Shown: positions 25,891 through 34,966, counted from the first letter of the stretch. The stretch: DNA of 64,000 nt from Mesorhizobium sp. NZP2077 (GCF_013170805.1 NZ_CP051293.1:4594001-4658000); one strand, 5' to 3'. The notes: a model not told the origin generated them from the letters alone. Translations and numbers: made by a program.

Positions 25891-26280
25891 CGCATCTAGG
25901 AAGCATGTGGATGGCAAGCTCGCCGGACGAAGACCCCAACAACCTCAAGCCCGGCGAGCCTACAACCTGACCAGAGTACGCGATCAGGGCCGGGATCAAC
26001 CGGCGCGCTGTCAGACGCAAAAGGAGTGCCAGTGCCGCCGTCCCGAAATGGCACAAATCGGGGGAAAACGGCCGCTCAGGGTTTTGTTGCAGACTTGCTA
26101 ACGTTACGGTCACGCCAGCCGGCTTGCCCGAGCCGGTTAGGCCCGACGGTCAACCAAACCCACCCCAACGGGGACTGTCGGGCCGCAGGAAGTCCCGAGG
26201 CGCGCGTTCTTGCCCTCCGCTAATCTCCTAAGCCACCGAAGCCTGCCGCGCGTCCTGGCGCCCGCCTGTGGCCAGCCCGA
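25890..26280. other. Degraded intergenic stretch
   Basis: Between the orphan terminator and the NUDIX fragment I see no convincing coding sequence on either strand and no RNA gene. It has the patchwork look of decayed island DNA. Confidence 0.4.
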
Positions 26281-26409
26281 TAGCCGAGCTCTTCCTCGGC
26301 TTCCTTGGGAATGACGGTCTCCGGATCGTTTTCGTCGAGCAGTCCGGCACAGGCCTCGATCAGCGGCTCGCGATGGCCGGTGACGTAGGCGGGATAGCGG
26401 AACTGGCGC
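26281..26409 (-). pseudogene. Stray copy of part of the NUDIX (nudK-like) gene
   Basis: About 129 bp match 29042-29170 of the intact NUDIX gene with about four mismatches and the same orientation. The copied part covers the NUDIX box region only. Both borders fall in unrelated sequence. Confidence 0.9.
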
Positions 26410-26490
26410 CATCACCAGCAGCTACGTCGTACAGCACCAGCGTTAGCCGCGTCGTTTCCGTTGCCCCAAGCGGGCGTTCTTCCTTGTTTG

Positions 26491-26802
26491 CTAAATGCGC
26501 GTGGTGCCCCTCTCTTGGCCGCCCGAATGCAGTACCGGCGACCCCTGATCGGCGCTTCGCTCATGATCTGGCCGAGAGCCTATCTCAATGATCCCGACCA
26601 GCGCGCGAACAAACTCAACCATATCGTTCGCCGTGATGGCTGCCTGGTCAGGTTCTTGCCCAATGTGCTCGGCGGCCGCGCAGCATGACAGGCGGATGTG
26701 ATCGTAATGAGGATCCCTTTCATCCTCCGGCAACGTCGCCAATTTCATGGCCCGGCGATGAATCAGCCGGAGCAATTGTCCGAGAGCGGCTCCGACACTC
26801 AT
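26491..26802 (-). CDS. Hypothetical small protein, doubtful
   Basis: A minus-strand frame from ATG 26802 reads like protein in its first 75 residues (MSVGAALGQLLRLIHRRAMK, then CCAAAEHIGQEPDQ and MVEFVRALVGII) and becomes low-complexity afterwards. It may be a gene frameshifted near its end. No family recognised. Confidence 0.35.
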   Translation of the reverse strand: MSVGAALGQLLRLIHRRAMKLATLPEDERDPHYDHIRLSCCAAAEHIGQEPDQAAITANDMVEFVRALVGIIEIGSRPDHERSADQGSPVLHSGGQERGTTRI

Positions 26803-26817
26803 GCGTTTGCTCCGCAT

Positions 26818-27230
26818 TGGTCAAACGTCCGGCGCTCCAAGGCGCGTGTCGGAACGTCGATGGGAGGTATCCCTTTGCCAAGCTGCATTATAGCCATTAA
26901 TATATTGTTTATTGCTAATATATGATTTCCGGAAGCGTGGCCTCCATGGGATCGTAACGGCCTCGGCGCCAAGGCCTGAGGCGGAGCCTAGCCAGGCCGG
27001 CGCGGACCGAGTGATCCTGTCCTTCAAACGAGGCGCTGGATTTCCAGCGCCGGATCGCGGGCGGCATGCCTTTTATTGCCGGACGACGTCGCTACAGTCG
27101 CATCAGTCGGCAATTCCATCGCCAATATGCATCGCGGTTGGGCGGCACAGCGCCGAAGCAAGGTTCTTGCGCCGCCTTTCAAGCGAGCCAACAGTGCCTG
27201 CGCATTCGCAAAGCTATTTCGGAACGGGCA
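26818..27230. other. Right border of the degraded island and leader of the lyase gene
   Basis: About 400 bp. It contains an AT-rich patch (26896-26925) including an inverted TATATTAGCA, then GC-rich DNA. A frame open upstream of the lyase start has no family similarity. No gene recognised. Confidence 0.45.
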
Positions 27231-28736
27231 ATGACAATAATGATAGATGGAAACGCCAGCTGGCGCGATATTGCGCGCGTGAGCGAAGGCGAATCTCTGG
27301 CGCTTGGCCAGGCGGCTTGGGCGAGGATCGCTTTTGCGCACCAGCTCGTGGCGGCCATCGTCGACAAGGGCATCCGCGCCTATGGCGTCAATACCGGGGT
27401 CGGCGCATTGGCCAGCAAAATCGTGGCGCCTGCCCTGCACAAGAAACTGTCGCGCAATATCATTCGCAGTCATGCGTGCGGCGTCGGTGACCTCGTGCCG
27501 AGGCGCGGTGTGCGCGCCATCATTGCCGCGCAAGTGGCGAATTTCGCGCATGGCCATTCGGGCGTGAGCCCTGCGATCGTCCGTAATTTGCTCACCTTTA
27601 TCGAGCGCGACTGCGTTCCCGACGTGCCGTCCCGGGGATCGGCCGGATATTTGACGCACAACGCGCACGTCGCCCTGGTCTTGATCGGTGAAGGCAGCGC
27701 AACCGTGGCAGGTCGCTCGATGAGCGGGCTCGAGGCCCTGGCTGAAATGGGCCTGGAACCGTTGGAGCTTGGCGCCAAGGAAGGCTTGAGCCTCGTCAAC
27801 GGCACCGCGTGCGCAACCGGCCTGACAAGCATCGCCGTGCGGCGGGCGGAACGTTTGTTGGCATGGGCCGACGCCGCGGCGGCTTTGACGCTTGAAGCCG
27901 CCGGCGCGCAATTGCCGGCTTTTGGCGAGGCGATCCTGGCGATGAGGCCCTCACCCGGCATTCAGGACGTGGGCAGTTCGCTGCGTGGCTGGCTTCACGG
28001 CAGCGAACTGATAGCGCTCGCCCACGGCACTCGCACGCAGGACGCACTCAGTCTTCGCGCCGTGCCGCACGTCCACGGCGCCGCCCGGGAGGTGCTGGAT
28101 CGGTCTGCCGAGCTGGTCGACCGCGAATTGGCCGCTGTCACCGACAATCCCGCCGTATTCGGGTCCTTGAACGATCCTCAGGTTGTTTCAGAGGCGCATG
28201 CGGTCGCGCCCGCCCTCGGGCAGGCGGCCGACGGCCTGACCATCGCCTTGGCGCAGGTGGCCGGAATGAGCGAGCGTCGGATCGACCGTCTCGTCAATCC
28301 GCTTGTGAACAATTTGCCGGCCTTCCTTGCCGATGAGGACGGAGCCAATTCCGGCTTCATGATCGCCCAATACACGGCCACGTCGCTCAGCAACGTCAAT
28401 CGGCGTCTGGCCGCCCCGGCGGCGACCGACGGCGGCGTCACATCAGGCCTGCAAGAGGATTTTCTCGCGCATCCAACCGTCGCCGCCAACAAGCTGCTGG
28501 CGGTGATCGACAACGCGGAATACATCCTGGCAATCGAACTCATGGCGGCCGCGCAGGCGCATGACTTCCTGGCCAAGCGCGGTGGCCGCGCGCCTGGTAC
28601 CGACGCCATCTACCGAATGGTCCGGGAAAACATCGCCCACTATTCCGACGATCGGCCTCTGTCCCGGGACATGGAGGCCTTGCGCACCTTCATCCGCGAA
28701 ATGGACGTCCCGGCCTGTCCGCAGCCCATTATGTGA
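27231..28736 (+). CDS. Histidine/aromatic ammonia-lyase homologue lacking the MIO Ala-Ser-Gly triad
   Basis: A 501-aa member of the HAL/PAL/TAL superfamily: YGVNTG (residues 51-56), HACGVGD, LVNGTA (Asn190), QDALSLR (270-276) and ANSGFMIAQYTATSL. Active lyases build the MIO cofactor from Ala-Ser-Gly in GSVGASGDLAPLAH. Here residues 136-146 read GSAGYLTHNAH, three residues shorter and without the triad. The ENK motif is NVN and the PQ after the Arg is PH. The frame is unbroken on both sides. Classical MIO ammonia-lyase chemistry is therefore unlikely; another reaction or a non-catalytic role is implied. No hut genes are adjacent. Confidence 0.82.
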   Translation: MTIMIDGNASWRDIARVSEGESLALGQAAWARIAFAHQLVAAIVDKGIRAYGVNTGVGALASKIVAPALHKKLSRNIIRSHACGVGDLVPRRGVRAIIAAQVANFAHGHSGVSPAIVRNLLTFIERDCVPDVPSRGSAGYLTHNAHVALVLIGEGSATVAGRSMSGLEALAEMGLEPLELGAKEGLSLVNGTACATGLTSIAVRRAERLLAWADAAAALTLEAAGAQLPAFGEAILAMRPSPGIQDVGSSLRGWLHGSELIALAHGTRTQDALSLRAVPHVHGAAREVLDRSAELVDRELAAVTDNPAVFGSLNDPQVVSEAHAVAPALGQAADGLTIALAQVAGMSERRIDRLVNPLVNNLPAFLADEDGANSGFMIAQYTATSLSNVNRRLAAPAATDGGVTSGLQEDFLAHPTVAANKLLAVIDNAEYILAIELMAAAQAHDFLAKRGGRAPGTDAIYRMVRENIAHYSDDRPLSRDMEALRTFIREMDVPACPQPIM

Positions 28737-28756
28737 GCCGCCCATTATGTGAGCCG
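28725..28756 (+). repeat. 16-bp perfect tandem duplication across the lyase stop codon
   Basis: GCCCATTATGTGAGCC is at 28725-28740 and again at 28741-28756. The first copy includes the TGA stop, so the protein is unchanged. Confidence 0.9.
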
Positions 28757-28779
28757 CTTGCTCGTTGAGGCTCGCGGTC

Positions 28780-29358
28780 TCAGGCCTTCATCGGATTCAG
28801 CTTCAAATGCTGGATCAGGATAATGGTCTTGGCATCGACGATGCGGCCGTCGGCGATGCCGGCCAGCGCTTCGTCGAGCGGCATTTCCAGAACCTCGATG
28901 TCCTCGCCTTCTTCCGGCGCGCCGCCGCCGGCCGAGATGCGGTCGGCGGGCGAATAGCGGGCAACGAAGAACCATAGCCGCTCGGTGACGCTGCCCGGGC
29001 TCATGTAAGGCGAAAACAGCCGCTCAATCTTGTTCAGTCGGTAGCCGAGCTCTTCCTCGGCTTCCTTGCGGATGGCGGTCTCCGGATCGTTTTCGTCGAG
29101 CAGTCCGGCACAGGCCTCGATCAGCGGCTCGCGGTGGCCGGTGACGTAGGCGGGATAGCGGAACTGGCGCACCATCAGCACCGTCGAGCGACTGGGGTCG
29201 TAGGGTAGGATCACCGCGCCATCGCCGCGATCATAGGTCTGGCGGATCTGCGTCTCCCACTGGCCGTCACGCCGGCGATAGTCGAGGACGGTCTTTTTCA
29301 GCACCGCCCAGTCGTCGGAAAGAACCTCTTCCGAGCGGATGCGAATGCGATCTTCCAT
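28780..29358 (-). CDS. nudK: NUDIX hydrolase, GDP-mannose pyrophosphatase NudK-like
   Basis: A 192-aa protein, the usual NudK length. The NUDIX box runs GLLDENDPETAIRKEAEEELGY (catalytic Glu cluster REAxEELG variant KEAEEELG). Upstream is the ADP-sugar-type beta domain with ILPYDPSRSTVLMVRQFRYP and PLIEACAGLLD. NudK-type enzymes hydrolyse GDP-mannose and related sugars. A partial copy of the gene lies at 26281-26409. Convergent with the lyase gene. Confidence 0.87.
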   Translation of the reverse strand: MEDRIRIRSEEVLSDDWAVLKKTVLDYRRRDGQWETQIRQTYDRGDGAVILPYDPSRSTVLMVRQFRYPAYVTGHREPLIEACAGLLDENDPETAIRKEAEEELGYRLNKIERLFSPYMSPGSVTERLWFFVARYSPADRISAGGGAPEEGEDIEVLEMPLDEALAGIADGRIVDAKTIILIQHLKLNPMKA

Positions 29359-29520
29359 TGGACACCTCGGGTATTTGCTGCCGAGCGCAGGCGTAGCCTC
29401 GAACCGGCGCTGGCGCAATTGGGGCAGCGATTGGTCCAGCGGGCATTTCACTCTCTCGTGTGTGGTATGCACGACTTCCATTGCCTAAATAACGCGTTCC
29501 CCTCCCCGGAGCCCCTTTTC

Positions 29521-30624
29521 ATGACCGCATCGCTTTTTCAGCCGATCACGCTCGACGGCCTCACCTTCCACAATCGCATCGCTGTCGCGCCGATGTGTCA
29601 GTATTCCGCGGAGGATGGCTCGGCTAGCGACTGGCATCTTTACCACTGGATGAACTTGGCCATGTCCGGCGCCGGCATGGTCACGGTGGAGATGACCGAT
29701 GTCGAGCGGCGCGGGCGCATCACGCATGGTTGCCTCGGGCTTTATTCCGACGACAACGAAGCCGCTGCGCGCCGCACACTGGACGCGGCACGACGCGTCG
29801 CCGCACCCGGCACGAAGTTCGGCTCGCAGCTGGCGCACGCCGGCCGCAAGGCCTCGAACCGCAAGCCCTGGGAGGGCGGCGGACCATTGCAGCCGAATGA
29901 GGACCCCTGGCAGACCGTTTCGGCCTCGGCCATCGCCTATGACACCGGCTGGAACGTGCCGCATGCGCTGGAAGACGAGGAGATCCTGCAGCTCATCGAG
30001 CGCTTCGTCGAAGCCGCCAAGCGGGCCGAACGCGCCGGCTTCGACTTCATCGAATTGCACGCAGCACATGGCTATTTGATCTTCCAGTTCCTGTCGCCGC
30101 TGTCCAACCAGCGCACGGACCGTTGGGGCGGCTCGCTGGAAAACCGGATGGGTCTTGTCGTCGAAATCGCCAGGGCGGTGAGAAAGGCAGTGCCAAAGCT
30201 GATGCTCGGTGCGCGACTGTCGGTGAAGGACTGGGTCGATGGCGGCTTCGACGTCGAGGATGCGATCGAAGTGGCGAAGGCCCTGAAGGCGGAGGGCGTC
30301 GGCTATCTCTGCTGCTCCAGCGGCGGCAATTCGCCGTTGCAGAAACTGCCCACCGGCCCCGGCTATCAGGTTCACCTGGCGGAAGCCGTGCGCAAGGGCG
30401 CCGGCATCCCGACCCGCGCGGTCGGCCTGATCGACGATCCGAAGCAGGCCGAGGCTGTTATCGCCGAGGGCCGCGCCGACATGGTGGCGCTGGCGCGCGC
30501 CTTCCTCGCCGATCCGCGCTGGGGCTGGCGTGCGGCCGCCACATTCAGCGAAAAGATCCATCCGGCACCACAGCTCGCCCGCTCGGTGACGACGATGGAA
30601 CACTGGATGAAGGCGGCGGGCTGA
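29521..30624 (+). CDS. NADH:flavin oxidoreductase, old-yellow-enzyme family (YqjM/NamA-like)
   Basis: A 367-aa FMN-binding TIM barrel. Landmarks: RIAVAPMCQYSA (FMN and Cys of the YqjM class), QLAHAGRK, ELHAAHGYLIFQFLSPLSNQRTD (His-xx-His substrate motif) and the C-terminal phosphate-binding ARAFLADPRWGW. Such enzymes reduce activated C=C bonds with NAD(P)H. ATG 29521 fits the family start. Divergent from nudK, 162 bp apart. Confidence 0.92.
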   Translation: MTASLFQPITLDGLTFHNRIAVAPMCQYSAEDGSASDWHLYHWMNLAMSGAGMVTVEMTDVERRGRITHGCLGLYSDDNEAAARRTLDAARRVAAPGTKFGSQLAHAGRKASNRKPWEGGGPLQPNEDPWQTVSASAIAYDTGWNVPHALEDEEILQLIERFVEAAKRAERAGFDFIELHAAHGYLIFQFLSPLSNQRTDRWGGSLENRMGLVVEIARAVRKAVPKLMLGARLSVKDWVDGGFDVEDAIEVAKALKAEGVGYLCCSSGGNSPLQKLPTGPGYQVHLAEAVRKGAGIPTRAVGLIDDPKQAEAVIAEGRADMVALARAFLADPRWGWRAAATFSEKIHPAPQLARSVTTMEHWMKAAG

Positions 30625-30755
30625 TCGGACCATCCTCTTGATACCGGGGCCTCCCGATACCGTCCAGCCCTTTACAACAGCCCGCTTCAATTCTCGCCGC
30701 AAACTGTTACGTTGGGTGAGGCTGCGGCGGGCGCGGCCGGGCTTGGGAGGAAATC

Positions 30756-31073
30756 ATGTCGTTCAAGGCAGTCTTGCCGGCTGCGATGCTTATGGTCGTC
30801 GCGGCGTTTTGGCTCGGTGCGTCGACGCCGAGCGTCGCGCAATATTGCGAAGGTACGGTACACGGCCTGTCTGGCCGCTACAATCTGGCCACCGGCAGCG
30901 GCTTTCTCGCCGTGCGGACACGGCCGAACTCGTCATCGCGGATGATCGGCCAGCTGTTCAACGGCGATCACACCGAAATCTTCGACCGGCGCGGCAACTG
31001 GTACCAGGTCGAAATCGGCGGCACGACCGGCTGGGCCAATGCACGCTGGCTACGCAACGATTGCGGCTACTGA
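30756..31073 (+). CDS. Secreted SH3b-domain protein
   Basis: A 105-aa protein with signal peptide (about 1-28, ending VAQ) and one bacterial SH3 domain (about 38-100: GFLAVRTRPNSSSRMIGQLFNGDHTEIFDRRG, NWYQVEIG, TGWANARWL). SH3b domains bind peptidoglycan or envelope partners. GGAGG lies upstream of the ATG. A long inverted repeat directly follows the stop. Confidence 0.87.
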   Translation: MSFKAVLPAAMLMVVAAFWLGASTPSVAQYCEGTVHGLSGRYNLATGSGFLAVRTRPNSSSRMIGQLFNGDHTEIFDRRGNWYQVEIGGTTGWANARWLRNDCGY

Positions 31074-31131
31074 GGCTGTTTTGAAAGTAGCTCCAGATGG
31101 CCGCCGGAGCAGACGTTCCCAAAACAGCCTC
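31072..31131. repeat. Long nested hairpin after the SH3b gene
   Basis: Perfect 12-bp outer arms (GAGGCTGTTTTG at 31072-31083, CAAAACAGCCTC at 31120-31131) enclose an inner stem GCTCC/GGAGC. The outer arm begins inside the stop codon. It may end or protect the SH3b mRNA, or belong to an intergenic repeat family. Confidence 0.75.
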
Positions 31132-31196
31132 TGAGACGTTTGGGCGCAGGCTGACGGCCACTTTTGCAACCAAATTGGCTGCTTTGCGTTGCGGCC

Positions 31197-31475
31197 ATGA
31201 TGGACAACAAACCTTTTGAAACGCCGGTCGTGGTCGAACTTGGCCATGTCGGCAAATATCGCCATATCCGCAGTACCCAGGAAGCGGCGGAGTGTCTGAT
31301 GACGGTGTGGCCGCTCAATCGCGGCCCGCGTCATCGTGATGCCCTCGACACTTGCCTCAAAGTGCTGGAAGGTTATCGTTCGACAGCGGAAGCGCGACGG
31401 GCATTGATCGAGGCCGCCAGGGAATCGGAAGTGCTGGTGCCCGACGACAGGCTGTCCGACGACCGGCTGCATTGA
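31197..31475 (+). CDS. DUF982 domain protein
   Basis: A 92-aa protein (FETPVVVELGHVGKYRHIRSTQEAAECLMTVWP..., CLKVLEGYRSTAEARRALIEAA) matching DUF982, a small family nearly confined to rhizobia, often in multiple copies. Two adjacent ATGs (31197, 31200) could start it. It is followed 28 bp later by the DUF2188 gene, probably co-transcribed. Function unknown. Confidence 0.88.
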   Translation: MMDNKPFETPVVVELGHVGKYRHIRSTQEAAECLMTVWPLNRGPRHRDALDTCLKVLEGYRSTAEARRALIEAARESEVLVPDDRLSDDRLH

Positions 31476-31503
31476 GCAGGCGGACTTTCAACCGGAGGTT
31501 TTG

Positions 31504-31743
31504 ATGGCGAAGCTGACTTACAACATCGTCGAGCATGACGGCGGCTGGGCCTACAAGGTCGGTTCGACCTTCTCGGAGACATTTCCCACCCATCAGGACG
31601 CGCTGCGCGCCGCCGAGATCGCTTCGGCCGAGCAGCAGGTGGCAGGCGCGACGGACGGTATCCAGTACGAGGATGCCGAGGGCAAATGGCATGAGGAACT
31701 GGCGGATGGCCGTGACCGGCCGCAGACCGAAGTGTCCGACTGA
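31504..31743 (+). CDS. DUF2188 domain protein
   Basis: A 79-aa protein, VEHDGGWAYKVGSTFSETFPTHQDALRAAEIA then IQYEDAEGKWHEE, matching DUF2188, small proteins that bind nothing known. GGAGG lies 7 bp before the ATG. Downstream of the DUF982 gene. Confidence 0.87.
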   Translation: MAKLTYNIVEHDGGWAYKVGSTFSETFPTHQDALRAAEIASAEQQVAGATDGIQYEDAEGKWHEELADGRDRPQTEVSD

Positions 31744-31822
31744 CTTTATCGCCAAAGGCCGCACGCCACGGACGTATGAAGAGAGGGACGTCTCGTTGCC
31801 AGTTGCGAGCCCTTACGAGCGA

Positions 31823-32108
31823 TTATTTGCCACAATACTGGTCGTTCACGTTTCCCTGAGCATTCGCGTCAGGACCCGCAGTGTTCGACGCACAAGGGTC
31901 GGCCGCGCCCGAACTGCCAAGGGTATCCAGTCCCGAGTGGTCGCCATTGATGCTTCCAGTCGTGTTCTGGTCGACGCCTGAGGACTCTTCGTTGCCGAAC
32001 GGCCACCATTTTTAATGGTTGGAATTATGCGTCCTACGGTTGCGCCATCGCCGACGTTGCCAGCCCGATCATCAGAACCGATGCTGCGAGAAATTCCTGT
32101 ACATTGCA
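31823..32108 (-). pseudogene. Remnant of a small secreted protein gene
   Basis: One minus-strand frame gives a signal-peptide-like run (FLAASVLMIGLATSAMAQP) and stops at once. About 45 bp further a different frame, again without a start, reads WWPFGNEESSGVDQ, TTGSINGDHSGLDTLGSSG and GPDANAQGNVNDQYCGK before its stop at 31823-31825. The combination looks like an exported protein of about 85 aa broken by an indel and stop codons. Low-copy family unknown. Confidence 0.42.
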
Positions 32109-32158
32109 TTACGCCGTGTCTTGGTCGCCTTAGGTGCGACAGGGGGTAAACCCGGCGG

Positions 32159-33163
32159 TCAGCCGGTTGGTTCATTGAAATTGTCGTGAGGCTGGGGTGA
32201 TGGAAAGGCGCGGCCGGCAACCCGCTCGATGAAACCGATCACCCGCTTGGGCTCGACGAACTGCGGCATATGGCCGAGGCCGTCGACAGGCTCGAAATCA
32301 AGCCCCTTGATCTTGCCACGCATCGGCTCGCCATGGATGCGGATGTCGATGACGCGGTCGGCGGTTCCAAACAGGATGCCGGCCGGCATGGCAATCTCGC
32401 CATAGCGTTGCTCGATGCGGCCGAGATCCTGTTCGATGGCCACGACATCGGCTGATGTCGCCTGGAAATGGACTGGCCGCAGCCCGAGCCAGCCACCGCC
32501 GTCGACCATGTAGTCCACGGGAAAAGCCTGCGGCGCGAAGATGAATTCCATCGTCGGCCGCGCATAGCGCAGGCTCAGCGGTATCGCCACGGTGTAGGCC
32601 ATGACCCGTCGCCAAAGGCGTGAGGGAATGTTGAGCAAGCCGGTCTTTTCGCGCATGCCAGGTTCCAGATGCGTCAACGGCGCCAGCAAGGCGATCCCCG
32701 CAATCACCTCGGGATGCTCCACGGCCAGGGTCAGCGTGACGGCGCCACCCAGCGAGTGACCCACCACCAGCGGCCTCTCCAGCCTCAATTTTTCGATGAA
32801 ACGGCGCACCAGGGCTGCCTGTTCGGGCAACCGGCCCGTGGCGCCGTTCGCGCGCGTCGAATAGCCCGATCCCGGACGATCGAGCGCGATCAGCCGGTAG
32901 CCGGGGGCGAACTGGCCAAACAAGGTGTGCCGGAAATGATGAAGCTGGGCGCCAAGCCCGTGGATAAAAACGATCGGCCGCCCCTCGCCTACATCGACAT
33001 AGTGGATGCGGCTGCCGTCAATCTCGACGAATTTTCCGACCGGCGGCACCAGTCTTTGCGCCTTCGCCGCGATCCACAGCGTCGCCAACACCAGACAGGC
33101 GATCCCCAGGACCGCCAGCAGGAACGACAGGGCCAGCAGCCACGACAGGATCGATATCAGCAT
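32159..33163 (-). CDS. Membrane-anchored alpha/beta hydrolase
   Basis: A 334-aa protein with an N-terminal TM helix (about 5-32) and an alpha/beta hydrolase domain: HGLGAQLHHF, DRPGSGYSTR, nucleophile elbow GHSLGG (Ser about 138), acid in FGTADRVID and His in GLGHMPQ. It resembles lipolytic or epoxide-hydrolase-like enzymes; substrate unknown. Divergent from the cinA-like gene. Confidence 0.87.
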   Translation of the reverse strand: MLISILSWLLALSFLLAVLGIACLVLATLWIAAKAQRLVPPVGKFVEIDGSRIHYVDVGEGRPIVFIHGLGAQLHHFRHTLFGQFAPGYRLIALDRPGSGYSTRANGATGRLPEQAALVRRFIEKLRLERPLVVGHSLGGAVTLTLAVEHPEVIAGIALLAPLTHLEPGMREKTGLLNIPSRLWRRVMAYTVAIPLSLRYARPTMEFIFAPQAFPVDYMVDGGGWLGLRPVHFQATSADVVAIEQDLGRIEQRYGEIAMPAGILFGTADRVIDIRIHGEPMRGKIKGLDFEPVDGLGHMPQFVEPKRVIGFIERVAGRAFPSPQPHDNFNEPTG

Positions 33164-33315
33164 TGTTCACCCGGACCAGAACCAGTTCGAGCTTACCCGC
33201 ATCCGGTCGCGCTGCAACCTGGCATCGAAACGGGTGCCATGTTGGCCGCCCGGACGGCATTGCCGACAGCCACGCGCCGCGCTATCTCAGGCGACCCGTC
33301 CTGCCGGAGCCCTCC

Positions 33316-34059
33316 ATGCCTGAAATCGTTACAGCCGCCATGCTTGTCATCGGCGATGAGATTCTGTCCGGCCGCACCAAGGACAAGAACATCGGCCACC
33401 TCGCCGACATCATGACGGCTGTCGGCATCGACCTGAAGGAAGTGCGCATCGTTCCCGACGAGGAAGACGAGATCGTTGCGGCGGTGAATGCCGTGCGTGC
33501 GCGTTATACCTATGTGTTCACCACCGGCGGCATCGGCCCGACCCATGACGACATCACCGCCGATTCGATCGCCAAGGCGTTCGGCGTTCCCTGCGAATAC
33601 GATGCCAAGGCCTATGCCATGCTGGGCGAAAGCTATGCGGCGCGCGGCATCGAATACACCGAGGCGCGCAAGCGCATGGCGCGGATGCCGCGTGGCGCCG
33701 ACCATATCGACAACCCGGTGTCCGTGGCGCCCGGCTTCCGCATCGGCAACGTCCACGTCATGGCCGGCGTGCCCTCGATCTTCCAGGCCATGCTCGACAA
33801 TGTCGTGCCGACGCTGAAGACCGGCACGAAAATGCTGTCGGCGACGGTGCACTGTCCGTTCGGCGAAGGCCTTATCGGCGGGCCACTGGGTGAGATCCAA
33901 AAGGCGCATCCGGACACGATTATCGGTTCCTATCCAAAGTATGGCGACGGCAAGTTCTGGACCGAACTGGTCGTTCGCGCCCGCAGCCAGGAGGCGCTCG
34001 AGGCCGCGCGCGCCGATGTCGAGACAATGGTGGCGGGTTTCGCCGCCAAGGCGAGTTGA
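33316..34059 (+). CDS. CinA-like molybdopterin-binding domain protein
   Basis: A 247-aa protein containing only the N-terminal MoaB/MogA-like domain of CinA (VIGDEILSGRTKDKN, FTTGGIGPTHDDIT, MAGVPSIFQAM). The C-terminal nicotinamide-nucleotide amidohydrolase domain is absent, as in many Alphaproteobacteria where it is a separate gene. GGAG precedes the ATG at 33316. The family acts in nucleotide repair of damaged NAD or as an ADP-ribose pyrophosphatase; activity here is not certain. Confidence 0.88.
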   Translation: MPEIVTAAMLVIGDEILSGRTKDKNIGHLADIMTAVGIDLKEVRIVPDEEDEIVAAVNAVRARYTYVFTTGGIGPTHDDITADSIAKAFGVPCEYDAKAYAMLGESYAARGIEYTEARKRMARMPRGADHIDNPVSVAPGFRIGNVHVMAGVPSIFQAMLDNVVPTLKTGTKMLSATVHCPFGEGLIGGPLGEIQKAHPDTIIGSYPKYGDGKFWTELVVRARSQEALEAARADVETMVAGFAAKAS

Positions 34060-34132
34060 GGCCGGAACCAAGCGCGGCGCGCCAACGTTTCCCTGCACGC
34101 GAGATCGAAGCTCGCCAGATTGAGGGATCATC

Positions 34133-34966
34133 ATGCGCTTCAAGACCATCGTTGCCATTCTGCAGAACGAGCAGGACGCCGAACGCGTGCTCGACTGCGC
34201 CATTCCGCTCGCCAGCCGCTACGAGAGCCATCTGATCGGCATCCATGCCGAGGCGCTTCCGGTGCCCTACACGTCGGCGACCGGCTTCCCGGATACCGAA
34301 TTCCTGCAGGTGTCGGCCGACATGAACCGGGAGCGCGCCGACAAGCTGCAGGCCGTCTTTCTCCGGCGCATCGAGGATTCCGGCCTTTCCTTCGAATGGC
34401 GCAGCCTGGAGAGTTTCTCCGGCGACAGCGCGCTGACCGGCATTTCGAGCGTGCGCGCCGCCGATCTCATTGTCGCCGCCCAGCGCGATACCGGCGGCGA
34501 TCCGAGCGCCGATGTCGACACGCTGGTCTATGACGCCGGCCGGCCGGTGCTGGTGGTGCCGAGTGCTGGCCCACTGGTCACCACATTCAAACATGTGCTG
34601 CTCGCCTGGAACGGCAGCAAGGAAGCCGCGCGCGCCGCCTTCGACGCCCTGCCCTTCATCATCGAGGCCGAGAAAACCGACATATTGGTCATCGATCCGC
34701 CTGATACGCTCGACGAAAGCCCGGAAGCCGCCGGTGCCGAAATCGCGTCGGCCCTGTCGCGCCATGGCGCCAATGTCAGTGTCTCGGTGCAGAAATCAGG
34801 GGGCACCTCGGTCGACGACATGATCCAGAACCGGGTCGCCGAGACCGGCGCCGATCTCCTGGTGCTTGGTGCCTACAGCCACTCCTGGCTGCGCCAGCTG
34901 CTGTTCGGCGGGGTGACGCGCACGGTGCTGCGCACAACGCAGGTGGCGGCCTTCCTGTCGCGATAA
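34133..34966 (+). CDS. Universal stress protein with two Usp domains
   Basis: A 277-aa tandem UspA protein. Domain 1 (about 1-140) is degenerate in its nucleotide loop. Domain 2 (about 150-275) keeps [11 protein letters not shown] and the ATP-binding G-2x-G-9x-G(S/T)-like region [21 protein letters not shown]. It probably binds ATP or AMP and responds to stress. It lies 73 bp after the cinA-like gene on the same strand. Confidence 0.9.
   Translation: MRFKTIVAILQNEQDAERVLDCAIPLASRYESHLIGIHAEALPVPYTSATGFPDTEFLQVSADMNRERADKLQAVFLRRIEDSGLSFEWRSLESFSGDSALTGISSVRAADLIVAAQRDTGGDPSADVDTLVYDAGRPVLVVPSAGPLVTTFKHVLLAWNGSKEAARAAFDALPFIIEAEKTDILVIDPPDTLDESPEAAGAEIASALSRHGANVSVSVQKSGGTSVDDMIQNRVAETGADLLVLGAYSHSWLRQLLFGGVTRTVLRTTQVAAFLSR

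Noticed and set aside
29485..30702. Minus-strand open frame opposite the OYE gene
   Set aside because: Same shadow effect; the plus strand carries every OYE motif.
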